A stretch of 26,503 bases of DNA from Candidatus Altarchaeales archaeon (lineage in GTDB: Archaea > Altiarchaeota > Altiarchaeia > IMC4 > SCGC-AAA252-I15), in assembly GCA_014729705.1 (NCBI GenBank), contig WJJK01000109.1, positions 1-26,503 on the forward strand. The letters are read 5' to 3'. The translations under genes were made by a program, and so were the position numbers. The first letter of the stretch is position 1. Each line of letters opens with the position of its first letter. Shown one piece after another: positions 7,060-13,537 of this stretch. The notes below the pieces were generated by a model. That model had not been told where the DNA came from. It saw only the letters and a list, made by a program, of their open reading frames with translations, and did not search any database.

Positions 7060-7328
7060 AGGACCAAGTCCTAGTATGCGTTCCAGAATGGAGTATGGAT
7101 TCGAAGCTCCGGCAGAAGATCCCCCAGCTCAAGACTGAGTACAGTGATCGCCGCAAGTCAGCAAATCCTGGGATTTCTTCACGAGGGTAGAAAAACCCTA
7201 AACTCATCTTTTGCATCTGTGAGGTGCTTTGAGTGGTGGAAGGGCTTAACTCTCCGGGGCTTTGAAAATTTAATACCCCGTCGAGCCAGTTTCCTACCGT
7301 ACTTCAGATGAGTCCCCCGCTAATCAAG

Positions 7329-7337
7329 TTTATATCA
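7329..7337 (-). promoter_or_regulatory. Possible extended -10 promoter
   Basis: On the minus strand TGA is followed by TATAAA, matching the extended -10 pattern TGnTATAAT in eight of nine places. No good -35 is present. It would start transcripts near 7322 that run through the 7202-7313 stem and into the ATP-grasp gene with a leader of about 600 bases. Support is limited to this one motif. Confidence 0.35.
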
Positions 7338-7441
7338 AATACAGAATTTAAGTGCCCTCATCCAACTACGCCTGTGTTATTTACAGGCGGTGCCTGTTTG
7401 GGCCGAAACAGACACGTTCCACCAGGCTTTCTAAATTTGCC

Positions 7442-7496
7442 CGGAGAAAACTGATGTGGGGGCGGGGATTCGAACCCCGCTTCGGTTGTTTCTCCG
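7442..7496 (-). other. tRNA T-arm-like hairpin inside a longer stem
   Basis: On the minus strand a six-base-pair GC stem (7480-7475 with 7467-7462) closes the seven-base loop TTCGAAT, exactly the sequence of a tRNA T-arm. It is followed by CCCCCACA, like a 3' acceptor strand. No matching 5' acceptor, D-arm or anticodon arm lies at tRNA distance. Instead the hairpin sits inside an outer 8-bp stem (7442-7449 with 7489-7496). I read it as a T-loop element of the structured RNA, not as a tRNA gene. Confidence 0.6.
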
Positions 7497-7703
7497 CACT
7501 TCACTGGGTTCTGCTGCCGGAGAGGCTGGCTTACTACACTCGCGGCCTTTTGGCCGGGATCCGTGCAGAGACGAGATTAGGTAAGGTAGAGTGCTCACAG
7601 GTCTTTGAGTGGCTGTGTCCTTGTGCAGGGACTTGCCTGGAGCGAGGGGGAGGCCTACTTCTAATCTCACAACTGGTTTTACGCCAGGTATAAACTACCC
7701 CAC

Positions 7704-7803
7704 TACGTTGCCGAGGTTTTCCGGTACAATAGCCTGTCACCGCAGCGCCTTGATTGTACCAACCCCTTTCGGAAACATTTCAGCTTTACGTTGCCACGAG
7801 GTT
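7704..7803. repeat. Imperfect direct repeat TACGTTGCC-GAGGTT
   Basis: The element TACGTTGCC(AC)GAGGTT occurs at 7704-7718 without AC and at 7787-7803 with AC, in the same orientation. The two copies flank the 7723-7760 stem. This could be a duplicated structural module of the noncoding RNA. Confidence 0.6.
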
Positions 7804-8122
7804 CAAGTGTTCTTCGCCGCAGGCAGTCCCCTTGGTCGCAACTGCTTGAAGACGTGACGGGCGTGCCCTCATTTCCTGGTTGTATACCAGTACTATTGGG
7901 CCAACGGTCTCGGTGGTAAGACTTGGCATCCTTAGGCCGGAGCAAGGAGAAGTCGGAACCTCTTTGTTAGGACGGCTTTTTCTTGAGTTCTACTCCTGGG
8001 TTTTCCGTCTTTCCAGAGTGACTTTCCAGCCCTGTTGTACCTATAGGAGAGAGGTCTATGTTCGAGGGAGACCTTGCCGAAATGTTTCAGTCTGCTCCCA
8101 TCACGACAGGGACACAGACGAG

Positions 8123-8158
8123 AAAAGCCCGCGGGGGTCTCCCCCTGCGGGCTTTTTT
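8123..8158. terminator. Strong, probably bidirectional intrinsic terminator
   Basis: The arms 8123-8132 and 8147-8156 pair perfectly and continue as five G-C pairs (8133-8137 with 8141-8145) across a TCT loop, with one bulged T. On the plus strand the run of six T follows (8153-8158). On the minus strand four T follow. It can end the structured RNA if that is transcribed rightward, and the CCA/Fe-S carrier operon arriving from the right. Confidence 0.85.
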
Positions 8159-8208
8159 GGTGGCGCGGTTTGATCGGGGACCGACCCCTCACTACTTGTC
8201 ACCACCAC

Positions 8209-8235
8209 AACCAGAGAAGACCCTCTTCTCTGGTT
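8209..8235. terminator. Hairpin directly after the Fe-S carrier stop codon
   Basis: Twelve perfect base pairs (8209-8220 with 8224-8235) around a CCC loop start right at the minus-strand stop codon (8236-8238). Read leftward the stem is not followed by a T-run; read rightward four T follow. It may protect the mRNA end or act with the stronger terminator at 8123-8158. Confidence 0.55.
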
Positions 8236-8565
8236 TTATGCACAGAAGCTCTTGCCGCACCCACAACAGGACGAGGCATTCGGGTTTTGGACCTCGAATC
8301 CTGTCTGCTCGATGCTGTCGTGGAACTCCAGGGAGCAGCCCTTTAGGAACTCGGCGGACTTGGGGTCCACCAAGACGGCGAGACCGTTGGGGTACTCTTG
8401 TACCTCATCGGTCTCCTTAGCATTGTCCCAGCCCAGCTTGTATTGTAGGCCGGAGCAACCACCCCCAATGACGGCTATGCGTAGCCCGTCTTTAGGTTCG
8501 CTCTCTTTATCAAGCAGCTCCTTGGCTTGAGCCTGCGCTTTTTCTGTCAGACTGATTACTTCCAC
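8236..8565 (-). CDS. A-type iron-sulfur cluster carrier (HesB/IscA/ErpA family)
   Basis: The 109-residue protein is a full-length A-type carrier, which accepts Fe-S clusters from the scaffold and passes them to apo-enzymes. The three cluster-binding cysteines are present: C37 in IGGGCSGLQY and C101 and C103 in the C-terminal CGCGKSF. The NPNASSCCGCGKSF ending is close to the family consensus. The start is a GTG at 8565 with GGAGG six bases upstream. That site and the start lie inside the CCA-enzyme gene, an overlap of 56 bases, so the two are co-translated. IscA-like genes occur in some marine phages. Here a phage Fe-S protein, perhaps one of the Cys-rich proteins of this window, may be the client, which is inference. 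Confidence 0.93.
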   Translation of the reverse strand: MEVISLTEKAQAQAKELLDKESEPKDGLRIAVIGGGCSGLQYKLGWDNAKETDEVQEYPNGLAVLVDPKSAEFLKGCSLEFHDSIEQTGFEVQNPNASSCCGCGKSFCA

Positions 8566-9994
8566 TGTTTTCCTCCAAGAAGGATGCAGCCATCTCGAGG
8601 AGAGCCTCCTTAGTGTTGAGCTCTGGGTTTTCCTCGACGGCTTCGAAAAGATGCTTTATAACCTGACCCACCAGGGGTCCGGCTGGAACGTCGAACTGCG
8701 TCATGATGTCCTTACCGCTCACTTTTAGGTCCCGGAGGCTGTGCGCGGAGGACTCATGGTACACCTTCCTTATCCGGTCCTGGAAGTCTCTCTGCTTCTG
8801 AGTGATGGGTAGGTGTGCTTTCAGTTCGTTGCCCATTCTGTCAGCTTGGCGTAGAAGGAACTGGGGATGGCTATCCAGGTCCTCCAGGTCTGCCTTCGTC
8901 AGATCCAGCTTCCGGATAAACCTTCGTACTGCCTTGTCTGTCCAGTCCCTATCGTACTTATACTGATGGTGCCTGACCAGAGAGATGACCTCTTCCGTGA
9001 ACTTCTTCGGAAAACGTAGCCTCTTCATGAAGCTGAAGGCCAGCTTCGTAGAGACGATCTCGTGGTTATGGAACGATACGTCGTCGGGGCCGTCCCCATT
9101 AGGTCGAACCTCTCGGGTAGGGGCTTTGCCCAGGTCGTGGAACAGGGCCCCAAGCCGAACATCCATCCTGTCCGTGATTGAGCAGGCTGCATCTGCTGCG
9201 TAGATCAGATGCTCAAACACTGGATACGAGTGGTACTTGGGATTCTGACGGCAGCCGATGCAATCGGCCAGCTCTGGAAATACGATGTGAAGCAGTTCGG
9301 TCCTGGCCATGGTCTTCAGAGCCCTGGAAGGCTTGTCTGTTGCCATGATCTTGAGGAACTCGTCCCGGACCCTCTCTGCAGCTACTGACTTGATCAGATC
9401 CGCGTTCTTCTTGATTGCCCCGAAGGTGTTGCCCTCCAGGCGGTAACCTGTCCGGGCTACCAGGACCATCGCCCGCATCATGCGGAGCGGATCTTCTTTG
9501 ATCCTGTCCTCTGGATTACCGACCGCTACGATGAGCCTTCTCTTGATGTGCTCCAGGCCGCCGTGGAAGTCGATAACCGCCTTGCGGTCGAACTTTCCTT
9601 TTTCGTTCAAAGCATCAATGCTCAAGTACATAGCATTGATGGTGAAGTCTCTCCTCTTGGCATCCTCTTCTATGGGGATGTCGGGGTCAGGATGCACCGC
9701 GAAATCTCGGTGCCCCTGACCTGTGCTGATTTCCGTCCGGGGAAAAGCAATCTCTATTTGAGTTCTCATCCTCTTGGGACGGAAGAGGTACACTCCGAAC
9801 GACTTGCCTACCATCTGCAAGTCGCCTCTTTCCCGCATGAATGCTTCGAAATCTGCGGGAGCAACTCCCCGAACCATTACGTCCAGGTCGTTTGGCTCTC
9901 TTTTACGGACGAGGTCCCTTACGGTACCTCCGACCAAGAAAACCTCTGCTCCCAGCTCCTCTCGAAGCTCCCGCAGGGCTTTCAGTTTCTTCAT
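8510..9994 (-). CDS. cca: CCA tRNA nucleotidyltransferase with HD domain
   Basis: The 494-residue protein adds or repairs the 3' CCA end of tRNAs. The nucleotidyltransferase head has FLVGGTVRD (residues 19-27), DLDV (36-39) with the metal-binding aspartates, RRDFTINAM (114-122), and an ED-x-LR-x3-RA type segment (167-175). A metal-dependent HD domain follows, with GALFHDLGKAPT (282-293) and SFHNHE downstream, as in E. coli type enzymes. The Shine-Dalgarno AGGAGG is 6 bases from the ATG. The last about 30 residues are Ser/Glu rich. A phage copy suggests that it maintains tRNAs under attack by host defences or matures phage tRNAs lacking encoded CCA; no true tRNA gene is visible in this window. 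Confidence 0.95.
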   Translation of the reverse strand: MKKLKALRELREELGAEVFLVGGTVRDLVRKREPNDLDVMVRGVAPADFEAFMRERGDLQMVGKSFGVYLFRPKRMRTQIEIAFPRTEISTGQGHRDFAVHPDPDIPIEEDAKRRDFTINAMYLSIDALNEKGKFDRKAVIDFHGGLEHIKRRLIVAVGNPEDRIKEDPLRMMRAMVLVARTGYRLEGNTFGAIKKNADLIKSVAAERVRDEFLKIMATDKPSRALKTMARTELLHIVFPELADCIGCRQNPKYHSYPVFEHLIYAADAACSITDRMDVRLGALFHDLGKAPTREVRPNGDGPDDVSFHNHEIVSTKLAFSFMKRLRFPKKFTEEVISLVRHHQYKYDRDWTDKAVRRFIRKLDLTKADLEDLDSHPQFLLRQADRMGNELKAHLPITQKQRDFQDRIRKVYHESSAHSLRDLKVSGKDIMTQFDVPAGPLVGQVIKHLFEAVEENPELNTKEALLEMAASFLEENSGSNQSDRKSAGSSQGAA

Positions 9995-10036
9995 TTCTTC
10001 CTCCTAACGGTTCCCCTCTGGAATACCGCCGGTGCG

Positions 10037-10873
10037 CTAATCTGTGGCTTCCCTGTACATCTTGGTGTCTTGGAAGTAGTTGATGGTGTCCTGCTTGATC
10101 TGCCTGGCCCTCTCTCGGGTGAGGCCCATCTCCTTCCCTGCCTGTTCGAGGGTCTTGCCCTCCAGCAGTTTGGTGATGACCTCCCTTGCAGAAGGGTTGA
10201 GATTGTTCAGGAACTTATCCAGATACTCACGCTCCCCAGCGACTTCTTCAGGGGAGACCTCAAACTCTTCGTTGTCGGATCCGTGGCTGTCGATGTCGTA
10301 TTCCACCTTGTATACGGTTGCCACCATTTCCTCGTAGGTGCGGTCGCAGTTGTTGGCCAACTTGCGAAGTTTCTTTTTCACTTTGGCCAACTTGTCCTTC
10401 ACCTCTTTGGGGATGGCTTCTTCGAACTCAGGATCCGAGTAGTTGTTGATGGCCCGCTCTGCGTCCCCTGTGTACTGTTGCGAGCGGACGATTTTTCTCA
10501 CCTGCTCCAGAAGGTTCATGGCTCTGGCCAGGTAGTTGGGAATCGAATACTGGGTACTGTTCTCCAGGAAGTATTCGAACATGTAGCTCTTGATGCGGAC
10601 CACTGCCAGGTTGTGAAAGGCTCTGGGGTTTCCCTTGGCCTTGTCGATATCGAATCTCTCGATGGCATCGAGGAGGCCCATGATACCTTCCACCACCAGA
10701 TCCTCGTAGTCCACGGTGGGCCGAGAGTATCTCCCAGCCAAGAAAAGGATCTCACGAAAGTAGGACTTTAGAATGTCCTCTACGTCAAAATCCTTTGGAT
10801 CTATAATCTGGCGGATGATGGGTCCCTTGAGCTTTTCTTTCAGGTAGGCCAGTTCGTCTCTGCTTCTACTCAT
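10037..10873 (-). CDS. RNA polymerase sigma factor (sigma-70 family)
   Basis: A 278-residue sigma factor with regions 2 and 4. Region 2 is seen in DYEDLVVEGIMGLLDAIERFD (about residues 66-86), the usual 'DL-x-qeg-xxGL-xxAi-x-rFD' core-binding helix, followed by AFHNLAVVRIKSYMFEYFLE. Region 4 near the C-terminus reads SAREVITKLLEGKTLEQAGK followed by EMGLTRERARQIKQD, the helix-turn-helix that contacts the -35 element. An acidic linker lies between them (about residues 195-215). It probably directs a phage or host RNA polymerase to late or middle phage promoters. Its start overlaps the RuvB gene by 8 bases, coupling the two. A phage RNAP beta-prime subunit is encoded at the right edge of the window. 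Confidence 0.92.
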   Translation of the reverse strand: MSRSRDELAYLKEKLKGPIIRQIIDPKDFDVEDILKSYFREILFLAGRYSRPTVDYEDLVVEGIMGLLDAIERFDIDKAKGNPRAFHNLAVVRIKSYMFEYFLENSTQYSIPNYLARAMNLLEQVRKIVRSQQYTGDAERAINNYSDPEFEEAIPKEVKDKLAKVKKKLRKLANNCDRTYEEMVATVYKVEYDIDSHGSDNEEFEVSPEEVAGEREYLDKFLNNLNPSAREVITKLLEGKTLEQAGKEMGLTRERARQIKQDTINYFQDTKMYREATD

Positions 10874-11900
10874 TTTTGGCTGCTCCTATGACCCTGCCGC
10901 CTCTCCCGGAAACCGGGGCCTTTTGAATGTATCCTTCGCTGAATAGATACCTTCTACCCTCATCAGTGATAAGACGTCCCCTCTTGGTTCTGGCAATCAG
11001 TCCTTCTTGCACCAAATAGGGTTCTACTTCCTGTTCAACGGTGCTTTTATCTTCGTTGACTACGGTCGCCAATGTATCCAGGCCAACCGCATCCTCCAGC
11101 TTGTGTAGCTGCTTCAGGATCTTTACGTCTGTTGTGGTTAGACCCCGATCATCTACCTTGAGAAAATCTTTGAACACTTTTTCCGTTAGCTGCTGGGTGA
11201 TAACCCCACGAGCTTCGGGCCGATCTTTTGCTGCTACCACGGCTGCTGCTGATAGCCTTTCCAGAAAGCGAACTATCAATCTTGCCACGCCGCGGGAGCG
11301 TTTAGCCACGGCGTCTGCTACTCCGTCTCCCAGCTGAAGCCCTTCGTTCCGCGCATGAAGACGTACGATGTTTACGGCTTCTTCATGGGTATACGTCTCA
11401 AACTGGGCTTGGATCTTGAAGCGATCTCTAAAGGGCTTCGAGAGTTTTCCTGGAAGAGTTGTGGCTCCAATCAGGCAAAACCTGGGGACCCATTCAAATT
11501 CATCTCTCCCATCTACTCTGACTGGTAGTTTCCAGTCGTGCATGGCGATGCCAAGATTTTCCTGGGCAGCCAGACTGAGTTGGTGACATTCGTCTATGAA
11601 GACTACTTGAGGTTGGATACGCCCTACAATGTTGCCTTCTTCGTCATAACCGTCGTCAGGCATGTCCAGAAAGAACTTGCGGAGAAGTTCGGTCTTCCTG
11701 GCGGTGTTAGGGGTTAGCGCCAAGGGTTTAGTGCCGAACTCTCGGGCGATGGCTTCAGCTAGGGTGGTCTTTCCACATCCAGCGGGGCCCTTTAGTAGGG
11801 TGTGTGGAAGAGCTCTGTTCTTGGTCTTCGCTGCTAAAGTTTCTATCTTTAGAAGCGTTTTCAGATCTTCGTTGCCAATAAAGTTGTCTAACGTGACCAT
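10866..11900 (-). CDS. ruvB: RuvB-like Holliday junction branch-migration ATPase
   Basis: A 344-residue AAA+ ATPase of the RuvB type, which as a hexameric ring drives branch migration at Holliday junctions. Visible motifs are Walker A GPAGCGKTT (residues 38-46), Walker B VVFIDECH (99-106), sensor 1 GATT (145-148), and KPFRDRF (155-161) with the arginine finger. The C-terminal winged helix has YLVQEGLIARTKRGR, the RuvB 'QeGlixRTpRGR' motif. The first 20 residues match the family start ('fiGq...l...i'). There is no RuvA nearby, so loading may use another protein. The gene is first behind the promoter at 11925-11953 and is coupled to the sigma factor gene. Confidence 0.92.
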   Translation of the reverse strand: MVTLDNFIGNEDLKTLLKIETLAAKTKNRALPHTLLKGPAGCGKTTLAEAIAREFGTKPLALTPNTARKTELLRKFFLDMPDDGYDEEGNIVGRIQPQVVFIDECHQLSLAAQENLGIAMHDWKLPVRVDGRDEFEWVPRFCLIGATTLPGKLSKPFRDRFKIQAQFETYTHEEAVNIVRLHARNEGLQLGDGVADAVAKRSRGVARLIVRFLERLSAAAVVAAKDRPEARGVITQQLTEKVFKDFLKVDDRGLTTTDVKILKQLHKLEDAVGLDTLATVVNEDKSTVEQEVEPYLVQEGLIARTKRGRLITDEGRRYLFSEGYIQKAPVSGRGGRVIGAAKNE

Positions 11901-11924
11901 TCTAAATAATACCTCTCACAACTA

Positions 11925-11953
11925 ATAATACGTCTTTTCCTCTTCTATGTCAA
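11925..11953 (-). promoter_or_regulatory. Sigma-70 consensus promoter for the ruvB-sigma-cca operon
   Basis: Minus strand: TTGACA (11953-11948), 17-base spacer, TATTAT (11930-11925). A perfect -35, optimal spacing and five-of-six -10. The motif TAGTTGT follows the -10, as it also does in the promoter at 4738-4766. Transcription would start about 20 bases before the ruvB ATG. Confidence 0.85.
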
Positions 11954-11957
11954 TAGG

Positions 11958-13118
11958 TTAGTGCATCATTCTTGATACTTGTGCTCCCCAGGGGCCTCGC
12001 GACCGTGCTTCCTCGTCGGGATCAAGGCAGCCACTACATACAAGGGAGCCACAGTCAGGGCAAGGGCCACGAGGCCCATGCCCGTGGCTGCCCCTCTGAT
12101 TGTCCTTATTGGTTCCAGGTGCAGAGCTGACTTTTGTTGTGTCTGCCGGGACGCTTTTTTCCTCGCCCGCCCCGGCTTCAGACTTTTTTTGGCTCGCGTC
12201 CACCTCTTCAAGGTATTCCTGAATGCTTCTACCCTTCAGGGCGTCGGAAAGCTTTACGAAAGCCTCGGACTGCTGGAGGTGAATCTTAGCTCCGATTTCG
12301 TCTCCGGCAACCCTTACCTCTCCCACCATAGACTTGTAATACGAGGGGCTTCTGTTCCAGTGGTCATATGCACCTCCCGAGTAGGGGCCATACCCGTAGT
12401 ATTCTTCGTCCTCTTCTTGCCAGTTCTCGATGAGCTTCTTTTGGGTCTTCGACAGGCCATTGTAGAAGTCCGCTACCTTCTTCCAGGCGGAGTCTTGTCG
12501 GTGCTTATTCACGGCGTAGTAAGTGATTCTACTAGCTCTGGTTCCCGCCGAGATCTCCTGGATCTTGACTATGTTCCACACCTGGTTGCTTACGCCCCCG
12601 GTGCAATGCTTATCCAAGTATCCGAAGCCATCCCGATACCTTCCCAACAGCTGGTACTCCGGAAAAGCGGCCGAGGGCGGAAAGGCATTGGCAACCACGA
12701 AACTTTTCCTGGTGAACGGCTCGCATGCACGTTCCAGATCCACTTCGATACGTTTGGGTCCCACAGTGCTAGCAGACATCTTTTCCTCACCCACCTCACT
12801 GTCTTGTTCATCGGTTAAGTCGTAGAGGATCTCCCGTAGGGTTTGGAAGGCCTCGTTCTGCTCTTCTTCTTCAGGACTGTAGTCCGCGTAGTCTGGTTGG
12901 ACTGCCCCTTCCAAGGACATAGAGATGCTCAGGATGTAATAGTTTTCCAGGGCGAGAAGCGCCTTGGCGCCGTTGAGCTGAGAATAGCCAATGACTATCC
13001 TCTTCTCTCCTTTACTGTTAGTGTACGCTCTTTCTACGAAACCGTGGAAAGAGGCGTCAGACTCAGCCAATCGGGTTCGGTCAACAAGCTCGACTTCGAG
13101 CTCGAATGCTTGTTCCAT
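11958..13118 (-). CDS. Unknown protein with C-terminal zinc knuckle, end of ligase operon
   Basis: I do not recognise this 386-residue protein. The first 100 residues look like a folded beta-rich domain (ELEVELVDRTRL, RIVIGYSQL). Then comes an acidic stretch, and a second domain (about residues 115-300) rich in Tyr and Gly with a loop EEYYGYGPYSGGAYDHWNR. A Lys/Glu/Ser linker leads to CPDCGSLVCSGCLDPDEE (353-370), a CxxC-x5-CxxC zinc knuckle. Its start lies 85 bases inside the acetyltransferase gene, a long overlap that ties it to the amidoligase cassette. As the last gene of the cassette with a tail of possible acceptor residues it could be the modified substrate or a scaffold; that is inference only. 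Confidence 0.75.
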   Translation of the reverse strand: MEQAFELEVELVDRTRLAESDASFHGFVERAYTNSKGEKRIVIGYSQLNGAKALLALENYYILSISMSLEGAVQPDYADYSPEEEEQNEAFQTLREILYDLTDEQDSEVGEEKMSASTVGPKRIEVDLERACEPFTRKSFVVANAFPPSAAFPEYQLLGRYRDGFGYLDKHCTGGVSNQVWNIVKIQEISAGTRASRITYYAVNKHRQDSAWKKVADFYNGLSKTQKKLIENWQEEDEEYYGYGPYSGGAYDHWNRSPSYYKSMVGEVRVAGDEIGAKIHLQQSEAFVKLSDALKGRSIQEYLEEVDASQKKSEAGAGEEKSVPADTTKVSSAPGTNKDNQRGSHGHGPRGPCPDCGSLVCSGCLDPDEEARSRGPWGAQVSRMMH

Positions 13119-13534
13119 TTCGGAGCTATCCTCACTAAGACAGCAAGATTATGGTCGCCGGAAGCGAACTCCTCTACTCTGTTAAATCCCAGCTTCTCCA
13201 TGGTTTTCATACTCGGGCTGTTGGAAGTTCGCACAGTAGCGTAGATAACCGGTGTGTCACAGATGTCTAAAGCTCTACGCCCGATGAACTGCCCTACGCC
13301 CTTGCCTCTCCAGCTAGGATGCACCACCATGTGCTTCAGCTCGGACATCTGGTAGCTCGTCTTTTCTACCCCTGCAACCCCGATGACGAACCTTCCGTGG
13401 GTTTCTACCACGTACTTCGTTTTACTGCTGAGGATACCCTGGGTGGTTCTTTGGGTGGAAAGAGAGTTGTAACTATTGATGAGCTTAGCTATCTGACTGG
13501 CCACCTCTTGGTGGGAAATAGGGAAATAGAACAT
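13034..13534 (-). CDS. GNAT-family N-acetyltransferase
   Basis: The 166-residue protein has the GNAT acyl-CoA binding motif A as HMVVHPSWRGKGVGQFIG (residues 68-85), with the Arg-x-x-Gly-x-Gly P-loop at R76-G81. PSMKTMEKLGFNRVEEF (about 107-123) is motif B. GNAT enzymes move an acyl group from acyl-CoA to an amine, and in amidoligase operons they are thought either to cap amino groups or to make peptide-like bonds. The ATG begins three bases after the stop of the ATP-grasp gene, and its 3' end overlaps the next gene. The C-terminal 25 residues are Ser/Leu rich and may be shaped only by that overlap. Confidence 0.88.
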   Translation of the reverse strand: MFYFPISHQEVASQIAKLINSYNSLSTQRTTQGILSSKTKYVVETHGRFVIGVAGVEKTSYQMSELKHMVVHPSWRGKGVGQFIGRRALDICDTPVIYATVRTSNSPSMKTMEKLGFNRVEEFASGDHNLAVLVRIAPKWNKHSSSKSSLLTEPDWLSLTPLSTVS

Positions 13535-13537
13535 ATA

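Larger units (their letters stand above)
7060..8122. ncRNA. Candidate large structured noncoding RNA region
   Basis: Over a kilobase holds no convincing gene in any frame but many perfect inverted repeats. Examples are 7060-7064 with 7068-7072, 7202-7209 with 7306-7313, 7255-7259 with 7276-7280, 7369-7375 with 7383-7389, 7390-7399 with 7406-7415, 7442-7449 with 7489-7496, 7543-7547 with 7552-7556, 7573-7580 with 7661-7668, 7723-7730 with 7753-7760, 7821-7827 with 7841-7847, 7876-7880 with 7886-7890, and 8052-8057 with 8069-8074. Some close long intervals, as in a folded multi-branched RNA. A strong terminator ends the region at 8123-8158 on the plus strand. The transcribed strand is unsettled: the T-loop hairpin and a G-U pair at 7390-7415 favour minus, the terminator favours plus. 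Large ornate phage RNAs of the ROOL and GOLLD type are of this size, but I cannot assign a family by eye. Confidence 0.5.

Noticed and set aside
6714..7067. Longer ATP-grasp protein starting at 7067
   Set aside because: No ribosome binding site there, and the N-terminus at 6713 aligns with the paralog's start. A partial extension remains possible.
7440..7530. tRNA gene on the minus strand
   Set aside because: The T-arm and a 3' acceptor-like strand are present, but no complementary 5' acceptor, D-arm or anticodon arm lies 70-95 bases upstream, and an outer stem encloses the T-arm.
7260..7710. tmRNA, standard or permuted, suggested by GGCTCGACGGGG on the minus strand near 7290 and by the T-arm
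   Set aside because: The acceptor halves do not pair, spacing to the tag region is wrong and no credible tag ending in Ala-Ala is found.
8058..8420. Plus-strand frame with a purine-rich sequence before its ATG
   Set aside because: It would run through the strong terminator at 8123-8158 and antisense to the Fe-S carrier gene; the peptide has no protein-like features after the first 25 residues.
9548..10771. 407-codon open frame on the plus strand
   Set aside because: Antisense to the CCA enzyme and sigma factor genes, with no motif.
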